Shown piece after piece: positions 6,835-15,420 of a stretch of DNA of 45,377 bases. Position 1 is the first letter of the stretch. Each line of letters opens with the position of its first letter. Under the pieces are notes generated by a model, which saw nothing but the letters and a program-made list of their open reading frames with translations, was not told the origin of the DNA and did not search any database. Origin of the DNA: JAACEU01 sp043816165 (GTDB lineage: Bacteria; Patescibacteriota; Gracilibacteria; UBA1369; LOWO2-01-FULL-3); contig JBDRIE010000018.1 in NCBI GenBank assembly GCA_043816165.1, forward strand, positions 1-45,377. The letters run 5' to 3'. The position numbers and the translations under genes were made by a program.

Positions 6835-8106
6835 CTATTTTTTCCTAAAGGCAAGCCCTAAATCGTAAACCTTAGGAATTTCTTTTATAAAAGTTTGTGC
6901 GAGAGTATATGTGTACGCGCCCTGGTACGGAAGTAAAAGAATATCGCCGTTTTTTGGTACGCCTTTTGTATACATGTAATATCCCCAGATATCATCGGGC
7001 GTACAGAGAGAGCCGTTTGTAATAAAAGGAATTTCATTTTTGAGATCAAATTGAGTCAGGTTAAACAGCGGAACATAGCTGAAAAACTGATGTTTCTCCC
7101 ACCCAATCATGTTCGTGCCACCGTCCGTGATACCCATATGACTATTTTTGACATCAACGAGAGTGAGCAAAAAGTGCATCGTACTGTGCGAAATAAATCT
7201 CCCAGGCTCGGCATATAGAGATACGTTTGGCAAAACTTCAACGATTTGTTTGGCGAATACACTAATGTGATCAACTTTTATCGGTTCAAAACGAGGTTTG
7301 AATTTATCTGCCGCGATATTTTTCAGAATTTTGTCGTAATTGGGAATTGTTGTTTCCTGTTTTGGATTCCACGCGTGAATTCCCTCGAAAGGCTGTGGAT
7401 AAAAGCCTCCACCAATATCGATATATTCAAATTGTTGCCTTTCTTTTTCTGTAAAATTCTTTTTCAGGTAATTGGAAAGTTCTTTTAGAGTTTTGACATA
7501 TTTTTCGGGAGTTTTGTTGAAACTGATATGAAAATGAATACCGCAAAATTTCACTGATGAAAGTTTTTGAGCTTTTAGGGAAAATTCTTTTAACCGCTCA
7601 AGAGGCAAACCGAATTTCGTCCATCCGGCCTGCATTTTTGTAATAACCCTCAAACCGCAACGAACAACCACTTTCTTGGCCTTTGCCATTTTCGCCAACA
7701 GCTCAAGCTCGCGAAAACTCTCAAGATTCACGGTAATTTTTGAGTGATGTTTCAATATCAACTCGAAATCTTTTTGGGTCTTGGCAGGACCGGTATAAAT
7801 AATCTCTTTTGCTCCCGCCGCAATTGCCAATTTCAATTCACGCCTGCTCGAAACATCTATTCCTTCGCCTTCCTCAACAACAGTGCGAAGAAGACCCGGA
7901 TAATAATTGCTTTTTGTTGCAAAGAAAATTTTCACATCAACGCCTTCCTTCTTAAAGGCGTTTTTAAACGATCTGACATTTGCTCTCGCCTCCTCACTAT
8001 CATAAATATATAACGGAGTTCCTTCTTTATCTGCTATCTTAAGAAGTTTTGCCTTCAATGACTTGATCTTCTCAAGTCGCTCTTTGAAATTAGCTATCTG
8101 TTCCAT
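6835..8106 (-). CDS. PLP-dependent decarboxylase, LysA/ornithine decarboxylase fold
   Basis: 423 residues of the fold type III decarboxylase family. The PLP lysine is in FFATKSNYYPG (Lys65); the phosphate-binding DIGGGF is at 230-235 and AEPGR at 299-303. The catalytic Cys motif reads CTPDD (368-372) where diaminopimelate decarboxylases usually have C(E/D)SGD, and the Tyr-containing C-terminal motif is GAYTYTL (397-403). This variation suggests that the substrate may not be meso-diaminopimelate. It is the last gene of a four-gene operon with ATP-grasp ligases, overlapping the previous gene by 17 bases, so it probably makes or trims an amine building block or product for the ligases. No lysine-pathway genes are nearby. 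Confidence 0.82.
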   Translation of the reverse strand: MEQIANFKERLEKIKSLKAKLLKIADKEGTPLYIYDSEEARANVRSFKNAFKKEGVDVKIFFATKSNYYPGLLRTVVEEGEGIDVSSRRELKLAIAAGAKEIIYTGPAKTQKDFELILKHHSKITVNLESFRELELLAKMAKAKKVVVRCGLRVITKMQAGWTKFGLPLERLKEFSLKAQKLSSVKFCGIHFHISFNKTPEKYVKTLKELSNYLKKNFTEKERQQFEYIDIGGGFYPQPFEGIHAWNPKQETTIPNYDKILKNIAADKFKPRFEPIKVDHISVFAKQIVEVLPNVSLYAEPGRFISHSTMHFLLTLVDVKNSHMGITDGGTNMIGWEKHQFFSYVPLFNLTQFDLKNEIPFITNGSLCTPDDIWGYYMYTKGVPKNGDILLLPYQGAYTYTLAQTFIKEIPKVYDLGLAFRKK

Positions 8107-9406
8107 TTTTTATAATTAAATTTTCAATAATTTTAAGGAATTTATTACCTGCCTCAGAAAAATTATAGCTGTTTTTAGTAAGTTTCAACAAGGGTCTATG
8201 TCTCATTAAAAAGCCGGTAAATATATTATCAGAGATTCTTATATTTTTTGGTAATGCATGGTAGATGAATATAGTTGAATCTTTCTCAAATTCACTTTTC
8301 ACACTGGAAGAGTAAATGAAACTATCTTTTGAAGGCTTATAAAAGCCAACTTTCAATGTATTAATTTGAGTCCCATGATGTGGTTCAGTCAAAGCATCCA
8401 TATCCAAATTAAACCCTTCGTATTTAGAATTTGGGATATATGGCTTGTTGGATGTCAGTTCCTGCCCACAACACGCCCTCGTAAATTCATTAGTAAAATG
8501 CAGTCCATGCAAAAGTTCCGGACGAAGAGAAATTTGAGGAGTTGATCCACCCAGTCTTGGATTACATTCAATAAATAAAATTTCATCATCACGAATAATA
8601 AGGTCGAAATTAGCTATCCCATAAAAACCGAATTCTTGTAACATCTTTCCGGTTTTTTCCAAAATACTATTTAACTTTTCAATAACATTTTTTTGGATAT
8701 GAGATGTTTTTACCCACTGAATCCCATAATAAATACTTTTGCCATCACTTTTTGGAAAATAGGCCTGAGCGCGCAAAGCTGAAAAAATCATTTTGTTGGG
8801 GCTGACCAAAACACTCACTCCCAGCGGAAGTCCATTATCAATAAATTCGCGGCAAAGAAGCGGAAATTTTAATTTCCTGGACGTTATAAGCCTGGAAATT
8901 TCACTTTTCTTTTTTACGAAAAATGTACCCTTTGATCCGTTGCTGTCCGGACTTTGGACGACAACGGGGATATCATCAACCGACTCAATATCCTTCTTTG
9001 ATTTTAGAATCCAACTTTTTGGAGATGGCAAATCGTGCTTTTTAAGAAGACGTTCGAAGAATATTTTGTTCTCCAGTTTCTTTTGGAGTTTCCACGGGGT
9101 CACGATTAGTCGAATATTTTCTTTTTTTGCCCAATTCTCAATAAAATTGGATGAATGAGTGTCTAAAACTAAACCGCTAATTGCTTTTTTGTGGAATAAA
9201 TCAGTTAAATTTGTTGATGTAATTACTTTTTTCTCATCGGACCAAAGTTTTTGGGATATATCTACGGAAATCACTTTGCTTTTTGCATAATTAGCTTTAA
9301 CAAGACCAGAACATGCACTTTGTGGAAAGGTGACACAGTGATATTTGCATTTATCTTTTGAAAACAAGTACTCAAGGCTTTCAAAAGAAGCAATTTTTTT
9401 AGTCAT
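8090..9406 (-). CDS. ATP-grasp ligase (third gene of the operon)
   Basis: 438 residues. The ATP-grasp core lies at about 115-300: the phosphate-loop part VVVQSPDSNGSKGTFFV (148-164), the REFIDNG hinge (186-192), and the magnesium-binding end ANFDLIIRDDEILFIECNPR (265-284) followed by LGGSTP. Such enzymes activate a carboxylate as acyl phosphate and join it to an amine or thiol. Residues 300-438 are a C-terminal region that I do not recognise. It overlaps the upstream ligase by 8 bases and the PLP decarboxylase by 17, so the proteins are made together. Cys-rich segments (C20, C24, C32) near the N-terminus are unusual. Substrate cannot be deduced. Confidence 0.78.
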   Translation of the reverse strand: MTKKIASFESLEYLFSKDKCKYHCVTFPQSACSGLVKANYAKSKVISVDISQKLWSDEKKVITSTNLTDLFHKKAISGLVLDTHSSNFIENWAKKENIRLIVTPWKLQKKLENKIFFERLLKKHDLPSPKSWILKSKKDIESVDDIPVVVQSPDSNGSKGTFFVKKKSEISRLITSRKLKFPLLCREFIDNGLPLGVSVLVSPNKMIFSALRAQAYFPKSDGKSIYYGIQWVKTSHIQKNVIEKLNSILEKTGKMLQEFGFYGIANFDLIIRDDEILFIECNPRLGGSTPQISLRPELLHGLHFTNEFTRACCGQELTSNKPYIPNSKYEGFNLDMDALTEPHHGTQINTLKVGFYKPSKDSFIYSSSVKSEFEKDSTIFIYHALPKNIRISDNIFTGFLMRHRPLLKLTKNSYNFSEAGNKFLKIIENLIIKNGTDS

Positions 9407-10691
9407 TTATTTTTACTCTTATTTTTTTAAATGCTTCATTGATTTTATTTTCCGCATCTTTTGGGGTTGCACCTTTTGCCCCAACATAACCGATATAGTT
9501 GAAACTCTTTGGTGGAGTATCAACATCCTCACCTTTATCCATTAGTAAATCTATACTGAAAATATCTGGATCTGATTTAACATCTTCTGGAATAAAAACT
9601 TCTTCAATCACACCCTTTTTGTGAGGCATTAAAAACTTCATCATTGTGTGGTATTTCGTCTCGACTATATAATCCCTCTCCATCCCAAGAGCTATCATAA
9701 CTGACTCGAACATCAGGTTATATCCAGTAACATGCAGAATCGTATCATGAAGGTCGTCTCCTCCTATTCGACATCCTATTTCAACAATTTTAGGTCCTTC
9801 TGGGGTGAAAATAATCTCTGTGTGAGTTGCGGAATTTTTAATATCCATGGCGTTGACAGTTCTTTCAATCAAATCCTGAATAACAGCCATTTCTTCGTCT
9901 GTACAAACATATGGCAATCTCGCTGCAAGCTGTAAGAAATATGGAGGTTCCATTCTTATCTGGTCTTCTATTCCCATAATAGTTACCTTTCCGTTTTGCA
10001 CCAATGCATCTACGCTTATTTCTGGGCCTTCCATGTATTCCTCCACAATATAATCAGTAACCATATCTACGTGATTCAGTACTCCGATAATATCCATTTC
10101 TTCTTTACTGAATGAAAACATATCCTCGTCAACAGCTTTCATTTTGAGATATTCGATTGAAGCATTGTATTTTTCCTCAAGCTCATCAACATCTTCATTA
10201 TTTTGAATCATAAAAGTACCATAACTGGCATTTCCGCCGACAGGTTTAGCCACACATGGAGTGCCAATATCCTTAGCAGCTTCAATAAGCTCATCATAAT
10301 TTCTGCAAAGTTTATATTTTGGAATTGGGACGCCGCCTTCATTCAATTTTTCCCTCATATGATATTTACTCCGACAATTAAAAGCGACGATGGGATCATT
10401 TCCAATACATCCGTACTGTTTTGCCAAAAGCGCGACCAAAGGAGTGAGCCACTCGGAGGTTTTTATAGTTATCGCGTCAAACTTCACCGGCTGCGACCCC
10501 ATATAATCAAGCACCTCTTTTGTTTTTCGCAGATCGTATGTGAAATGCTCTTCAAAAACTCCCGGTGGTGGTTCAAAACACCCATCGCTCAAGAGATAAA
10601 GTTTGTGTCCCAATGCTTTTGCATCTTTAAATCCCTGATAAACTAGCGGACTATAATCCGAACCGGTAACTATTAACACATTTTTTCCCAT
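9399..10691 (-). CDS. ATP-grasp ligase, L-amino-acid-ligase type
   Basis: 430 residues with the three-part layout of L-amino-acid ligases: an N-terminal Rossmann-like domain (VLIVTGSD at the start), an ATP-grasp core (about 112-325) and a C-terminal LAL-type domain ending in VGAKGATPKDAENKINEAF. Core motifs are AKPVGGNASYGTFMI (148-162), YIVEEYMEGPEIS (214-226) and TEIIFTPEGPKIVEIGCRIG (291-310) followed by GDD. Known relatives such as the bacilysin ligase join two amino acids. The start follows the stop of the double-ligase gene by two bases and the end overlaps the next ligase gene. A dipeptide or amide product is a reasonable inference; the substrates are unknown. Confidence 0.82.
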   Translation of the reverse strand: MGKNVLIVTGSDYSPLVYQGFKDAKALGHKLYLLSDGCFEPPPGVFEEHFTYDLRKTKEVLDYMGSQPVKFDAITIKTSEWLTPLVALLAKQYGCIGNDPIVAFNCRSKYHMREKLNEGGVPIPKYKLCRNYDELIEAAKDIGTPCVAKPVGGNASYGTFMIQNNEDVDELEEKYNASIEYLKMKAVDEDMFSFSKEEMDIIGVLNHVDMVTDYIVEEYMEGPEISVDALVQNGKVTIMGIEDQIRMEPPYFLQLAARLPYVCTDEEMAVIQDLIERTVNAMDIKNSATHTEIIFTPEGPKIVEIGCRIGGDDLHDTILHVTGYNLMFESVMIALGMERDYIVETKYHTMMKFLMPHKKGVIEEVFIPEDVKSDPDIFSIDLLMDKGEDVDTPPKSFNYIGYVGAKGATPKDAENKINEAFKKIRVKIND

Positions 10692-10693
10692 GT

Positions 10694-13096
10694 CTAATAC
10701 TGTAAATGGTAAAAAGGTGGTTTGTCTTTATATCTTTGGACAGCCATCCAAATGATTTCTTCCAAAAGTTCATCATAATTGTAACCGGCAAGTTTGGCGG
10801 AAACAGAAATAAAATCGGTATCACTTATGGGAGGATTAGGATTTAATTCAATTACGTAAGGATTTCCGTCTCTATCAACCCTGAATTCGATTTTTGCATA
10901 ATCATGACAATCAAAAATATTGTAAACATCCAAAGCCATTTCGCTGATCACGGTAGCAAGCTTTTCGTTAACTTTTGCAGGTTTCTCAACTTTTATTGAA
11001 GACAGAATGTCATGTTTTTTCTTGTCATAAAGATCGGACGAGTAAATATGCCAATGGTTTTTTGGCATTTTATCGAAAACAGATCTGATTAATGGTAGAA
11101 CTTCGACATCTTCACCATTGCCAATAAGAGAAACGTCAAATTCAGCTCCATCAATATACTCTTCGATAAGCGCAGGTCTTTTAAATTCTTCAACGATAAT
11201 ACGCAATTGCCTTTTTAGCTCTTTTTCGTTGGTAACAACGGATTGATTATTTATACCGAAAAAATTATCTGAGTTCGCGGGTTTCACAATAAGCGGATAT
11301 TCGAGCTCGTTACTGACTTTATCGTCCATACTTTCCACGTAATCCCAATCGGGAGTCGGGATGTCATGAAAATTCAGCAATTTCTTCACATTAATCTTGT
11401 CTTTGGAGATCGAAAGTGTCCCGGGATTTGAGCCGGAATATGGTAACTGCAACATGTCGAATAATGCCGCGGCATGCGATTTCAGAAGAGGGGAATTATA
11501 TATTCCCTCGCAAAGATTCATTATTAAATCAATATTGGAATTTTGTATTTTCTCAATTGGTAAAGGGGTTTCACTGATATCAAATAAGCTCGCATTATAG
11601 CCTTTTTTCTCCAAGATGTCCTTTATGTTGGCTCCGAGATTATTTGTCTGAAGACCTCCACTTTCAAAAGAAAGCATGGAATTTGTAACTATTCCTATTC
11701 GCAGTTTTTTAATTTCATTGTTATCAACAGCCCTGATCCTTTCAATTTTTGAAGCTTTAATAATCTGTTCACGAACCAACGATGCCGATGAAAGAGGGGA
11801 TTTTCTTATGGTTTTGCCAAGAGATGAATCTTTATGAAATTTGGTAACATTTATTTTGATTTTACTCATCACTCTGTTCATCAAAGTTTCCGCTTCCTGA
11901 TACGTTTTCCCTTTGACCACAACCCACCCTACATTTTCAAAACCTTCCGGCGGTACCAAGATAGAGTCACCGACATTTTTGGGAACAACCAACTGTATAA
12001 CATTTTTTATTTTTTGAGCCTCCTTTACGCCATCGATGTTTGTGATAATGCCTGAATGGTCCGGAATAAAATAACGGCAAATTACGCAATCCTTTGGTGC
12101 TTTTCGGGGATGATTTATGTGAATGTTGGAAGCGATTTTGAGACCAAGATCAACCATGTCCGTATTCCAAACATTCTTCACGTTTATGTAAATATCATCG
12201 CCTCCCATTCTGGAAGCAACTTCAACAATTTTTGGGCCGGTTGAAGTTATTTTAATTTCAATGTGAGCCAAACTATTTTGCACACCGAGAGCTATTAATG
12301 CGGATTCTGCAAGCTTGACAACCTCCGGTTCCATTTTCGGGTCCAATCTGGCCGGAGCAATATCTCCATATTCAATAAAATAAGGAGGCTTTATCGGTTG
12401 TTTTTCGTTAATGCCGATAACGTGTGGAATCCCGAATTGAGAAAAACATTCCAAACTCACTTCCATTCCATCCATATATTCTTCATACAAAAAATTACCA
12501 TTGTTATACTTAAAAATCGGATTGAAGTGCTCATTACAGTTCTTTTGTAGGTAATCAAGTGTGTTTTTGGCTTCTTGTTCATCTTTTATCAAAATCACAA
12601 ATTCACTGTCAGAACCCCACGAAGGCTTCATGACCGCGGGAAAGCCAACTTCTTCCATAGCTTTCTTCAAGTCATTCTTGCTTTTGACCAGATAAAACAG
12701 GGGATTTGGAAGTCCTGTATCAAAAAGTCTCTTTCGCATATCAAATTTGCTTCGCGTATTTATCGAAGTTTCATAACTGTTGCCGGTTAGCTTAAATTCC
12801 TCGCATACTTTAGCCAAAAGAGGGACGTCATCTTCCCAGAAGGTGATTGCTCCGTCAAATTTGATTTTCGGATTATTTTTTAGGAAAAGTTTTAATTTAT
12901 CAATTACGTCCTTGTAATTATACGTGTCAGCCTCAATAAAATAATCAACAAGTTTTTTAGGGACATCAAGTTTTTGATTAACCAAAATTATATTCGCTCC
13001 CAGACTTTTTGCATTGTCCAGTGTGAAAGATTTTTTTTTGCCACCGGAGTTTATGAATACAATATTTCTGCCCAATAACTCTTTTTTTGGAGACAT
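10694..13096 (-). CDS. Fused double ATP-grasp ligase (LAL-type plus D-Ala-D-Ala-ligase-type)
   Basis: 800 residues made of two ATP-grasp enzymes. Residues about 11-420 are LAL-type: MKPSWGSDSEFVILI (156-170), LYEEYMDGMEVS (203-214), HIEIKITSTGPKIVEVASRM (278-297). Residues about 465-795 are Ddl-like: LPYSGSNPGTLSISKDK (551-567), VKPANSDNFFGINN (604-617), and the metal/ATP end IEFRVDRDGNPYVIELNPNP (736-755). A basic linker (420-460) joins them. Both active sites look intact, so one polypeptide could make two successive bonds, as in tandem peptide ligation. It is the first gene of the operon and is transcribed away from the helicase. A fusion of these two subfamilies is not one I know. Confidence 0.82.
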   Translation of the reverse strand: MSPKKELLGRNIVFINSGGKKKSFTLDNAKSLGANIILVNQKLDVPKKLVDYFIEADTYNYKDVIDKLKLFLKNNPKIKFDGAITFWEDDVPLLAKVCEEFKLTGNSYETSINTRSKFDMRKRLFDTGLPNPLFYLVKSKNDLKKAMEEVGFPAVMKPSWGSDSEFVILIKDEQEAKNTLDYLQKNCNEHFNPIFKYNNGNFLYEEYMDGMEVSLECFSQFGIPHVIGINEKQPIKPPYFIEYGDIAPARLDPKMEPEVVKLAESALIALGVQNSLAHIEIKITSTGPKIVEVASRMGGDDIYINVKNVWNTDMVDLGLKIASNIHINHPRKAPKDCVICRYFIPDHSGIITNIDGVKEAQKIKNVIQLVVPKNVGDSILVPPEGFENVGWVVVKGKTYQEAETLMNRVMSKIKINVTKFHKDSSLGKTIRKSPLSSASLVREQIIKASKIERIRAVDNNEIKKLRIGIVTNSMLSFESGGLQTNNLGANIKDILEKKGYNASLFDISETPLPIEKIQNSNIDLIMNLCEGIYNSPLLKSHAAALFDMLQLPYSGSNPGTLSISKDKINVKKLLNFHDIPTPDWDYVESMDDKVSNELEYPLIVKPANSDNFFGINNQSVVTNEKELKRQLRIIVEEFKRPALIEEYIDGAEFDVSLIGNGEDVEVLPLIRSVFDKMPKNHWHIYSSDLYDKKKHDILSSIKVEKPAKVNEKLATVISEMALDVYNIFDCHDYAKIEFRVDRDGNPYVIELNPNPPISDTDFISVSAKLAGYNYDELLEEIIWMAVQRYKDKPPFYHLQY

Positions 13097-13121
13097 ATTT
13101 TCATATTAGGAAAGTGATCAA

Positions 13122-13149
13122 AATATATTAGTATTTTTCAAAAAAGCAA
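13122..13149 (-). promoter_or_regulatory. Possible promoter of the ATP-grasp operon
   Basis: On the minus strand TTGCTT (13144-13149), 16-base spacer, TATATT (13122-13127). Start near 13115, about 20 bases before the ATG at 13096. The -35 match is weak. Confidence 0.35.
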
Positions 13150-13188
13150 GCGTTTGGCGGAACAATAGATAATAAAAAAAATCCGCGG

Positions 13189-13217
13189 TTGACACTGGCT
13201 AAAATATGACGTATAAA
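13189..13217 (+). promoter_or_regulatory. Promoter of the DEAD-box helicase gene
   Basis: TTGACA (13189-13194), 17-base spacer, TATAAA (13212-13217). Start near 13224, giving a leader of about 36 bases. Confidence 0.75.
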
Positions 13218-13259
13218 TTGCTTCTCAACGAATTCTATCTGCGAGATTAAAACAACACT

Positions 13260-14918
13260 ATGAAGACATTTTCAAAATTCAACTTATCGCCCGGTATTCA
13301 GCGTGTGCTGGAAGAAAAAAAATTCCTCCAACCAACGCCTATTCAGGAAAAGGTGATTCCGCAGATTCTCGACAGTTCACAGGATCTTATCGCCATTGCA
13401 CAAACAGGAACTGGGAAGACCGCGGCTTTCAGCCTGCCTATTCTCACAAAGATGGACACAAGGGATCGTAACGTGCAGACTGTGGTGCTCAGCCCGACAA
13501 GAGAGCTTGCAATGCAGATTGCGGAAGACATAAAGGACTTTTCAAAGTACATGAGAGATGTTCATGTGGTTGTTGTATATGGTGGCTCTCCTGTTCAGAA
13601 TCAGATTCGTGAAATAAAAAGAGGCGCGCAGATTGTGGTGGGTACGCCCGGCCGAATGTTGGATTTGTTGAAGAGAAAAGTGCTTAGACTTGAGAACGTG
13701 CAGTGGGCGATTCTTGATGAAGCGGATGAAATGCTCAATATGGGTTTTTTGGAGGATATAACAAGTATTTTGAGCTCTATGCCACATGAGAAACAAACAC
13801 TTCTTTTTTCGGCAACTATGTCGCAGACAATTGAAAAAATTGCGAGAAGATACATGCAATCCCCAATGCGTATTGAAGTGAAGGCTACGGCAACTACACA
13901 ATTGGCGATTACTCACCAGTTTATGATGGTTCCTGCTCGTGACAAAGTGGCAGCATTCCAAAGATACAGAGAACTCCATCCGGAAATGTATGGAATTGTG
14001 TTTTGTCGTACAAAAAGGGAGACACAGGAAATAGGAGACAAGCTCCTCAGAGACGGATGTCCAACAGGAGTGCTTCACGGAGATATAGAACAACGTCATA
14101 GAACACGCATCATGGATGCATTCAAAAGAAGGGAAACTTCTCTTTTGGTAGCGACCGATGTGGCAGCAAGAGGTATTGATGTAGAAAAACTCACACATGT
14201 CATTCACGTAGGGGTCCCGGAACAAGTTGAAAGTTACACGCATAGAAGTGGTCGTACAGGTCGTGCAAATGAGAAAGGGATTTCCATGGTTCTTGCGCAT
14301 TTGAGAGAACATCACGCTTTGAAGAGAATAGAAAAAATGAATGGAATAACTTTTGAAGAGGTACAAGTCCCAAAGAGAGAAGACATGATCCAGTCAGATA
14401 TAGAGAAATATGTTAAACAAATTGATGCAAAAACCGATGCATCCCCATTAGCAAAAAAGTATGTAGACGAAATGCTGCAAGATGTACCAAAGAAAGACAT
14501 GGAAGAAGTGGCAAGAAAGGCTCTTTTACTCGCTGTAGAAGATAGAATAAATAAATTTCCGGTAGATCAAATGGATCAGTCACGATCTAAGGGAGTAAAA
14601 AAGCAACAAAACAGAACCGGAGGGAGCATGAAGACTTTGGTTATTTCCCATGGGAGGAAGAGCAATCTTACGGTTCCTCATCTGTTTGGCATGATCAATG
14701 AAGTGACAAGAGGTGAAAGAGTTGATGTGGGACAGATCCAAATAGGAGAGAAAGAGGCAAGCTTTGAAGTACCATCTGAGTATGTAGGGAAGCTATGCAG
14801 TGCTATGTCAGAACGCAGATTCAGGGGTAAAAGCGTGAATGTACAAGAAGGTTCTGAGGTGAAGAGAACTGCGGAATCATGGAAACCTAAAAAAAGAAGA
14901 AAAGCTTCAAGGTACTAA
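13260..14918 (+). CDS. DEAD-box RNA helicase with DbpA-type RNA-binding domain
   Basis: 552 residues. All helicase motifs are present: Q motif PTPIQ (25-29), motif I AQTGTGKT (47-54), PTRELA (78-83), DEAD (152-155), SAT (183-185), then VATDVAARGID and HRSGRTGR in the second RecA domain. Residues about 475-545 match the DbpA RNA-binding fold (GMINEVTRGERVDVGQIQIG), and the tail is basic (KPKKRRKASR). DeaD/CsdA-type helicases unwind short RNA duplexes during ribosome assembly and cold adaptation. In many CPR genomes this is a housekeeping gene. It has its own promoter and converges with the DUF1622 gene after 13 bases. Confidence 0.93.
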   Translation: MKTFSKFNLSPGIQRVLEEKKFLQPTPIQEKVIPQILDSSQDLIAIAQTGTGKTAAFSLPILTKMDTRDRNVQTVVLSPTRELAMQIAEDIKDFSKYMRDVHVVVVYGGSPVQNQIREIKRGAQIVVGTPGRMLDLLKRKVLRLENVQWAILDEADEMLNMGFLEDITSILSSMPHEKQTLLFSATMSQTIEKIARRYMQSPMRIEVKATATTQLAITHQFMMVPARDKVAAFQRYRELHPEMYGIVFCRTKRETQEIGDKLLRDGCPTGVLHGDIEQRHRTRIMDAFKRRETSLLVATDVAARGIDVEKLTHVIHVGVPEQVESYTHRSGRTGRANEKGISMVLAHLREHHALKRIEKMNGITFEEVQVPKREDMIQSDIEKYVKQIDAKTDASPLAKKYVDEMLQDVPKKDMEEVARKALLLAVEDRINKFPVDQMDQSRSKGVKKQQNRTGGSMKTLVISHGRKSNLTVPHLFGMINEVTRGERVDVGQIQIGEKEASFEVPSEYVGKLCSAMSERRFRGKSVNVQEGSEVKRTAESWKPKKRRKASRY

Positions 14919-14931
14919 ATTCTTCCAAAGA

Positions 14932-15297
14932 TTAATCTATCTTTTCCTCAACTTCTTCCAACTCTTTACTTAGGAAGTATGTTAAAGCTGTTCTGATCAC
15001 AACCAAAGCCCCTAATTGACCAAGGGTAGTCCATGTTGGTTTTACAACAGTACGAATCACATCCACAGCAAGAAAGAATTCTAACGCCAAAACAATCTTT
15101 GTCATAAAAACCTTTCTGGATTTGTACATATAATACTGCTGATTTTTCTTTGTTTTTTTCGAAAAGAAGCCACTCAATAAATAAATCAAAGCGGCGATTC
15201 CTCCCCAGGTAACCGCTAGAACACCGGCAGAATCAAAAAAGATACTGATATAGTGCACAACCTCCTGCAATATTAAATCTAAACTTTCTAAAACCAT
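14932..15297 (-). CDS. DUF1622 family membrane protein
   Basis: 121 residues with three hydrophobic segments. The family signature is visible: LALEFFLAVDVIRTVVKPTW followed by LGQLGALVVIRTALTYFLSKE. The tail is acidic. DUF1622 proteins are small integral membrane proteins of unknown function. A good promoter at 15319-15347 puts the RNA start about 15 bases before the ATG. No genes of related function are adjacent. Confidence 0.8.
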   Translation of the reverse strand: MVLESLDLILQEVVHYISIFFDSAGVLAVTWGGIAALIYLLSGFFSKKTKKNQQYYMYKSRKVFMTKIVLALEFFLAVDVIRTVVKPTWTTLGQLGALVVIRTALTYFLSKELEEVEEKID

Positions 15298-15318
15298 AAT
15301 TATTTATTAAATCTAACA

Positions 15319-15347
15319 ATTATGCCACAAATCAGACGAAAAATCAA
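15319..15347 (-). promoter_or_regulatory. Promoter of the DUF1622 gene
   Basis: On the minus strand TTGATT (15342-15347), 17-base spacer, CATAAT (15319-15324), with an upstream TGG that resembles an extended -10 element. Start near 15312. In the remaining part of the 15298-15420 gap no clear promoter for the rightward gene is seen. Confidence 0.6.
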
Positions 15348-15420
15348 TCCTGTGCTCTAGAAATTCTTCCAAAACCCACACAATAATAGTAATATGCATA
15401 CCGCTTAAACTTTCGTACCT

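Noticed and set aside
6276..6861. Alternative frames on both strands over the zinc-ribbon gene
   Set aside because: They arise from the hexamer repeats, which stay open in several frames; only the 6124-6795 frame has the CxxC ribbons.
13542..14366. 274-codon minus-strand frame inside the helicase gene
   Set aside because: Shadow of the helicase coding frame; rich in Cys, His and Ser with no domain, while the plus strand has all helicase motifs.
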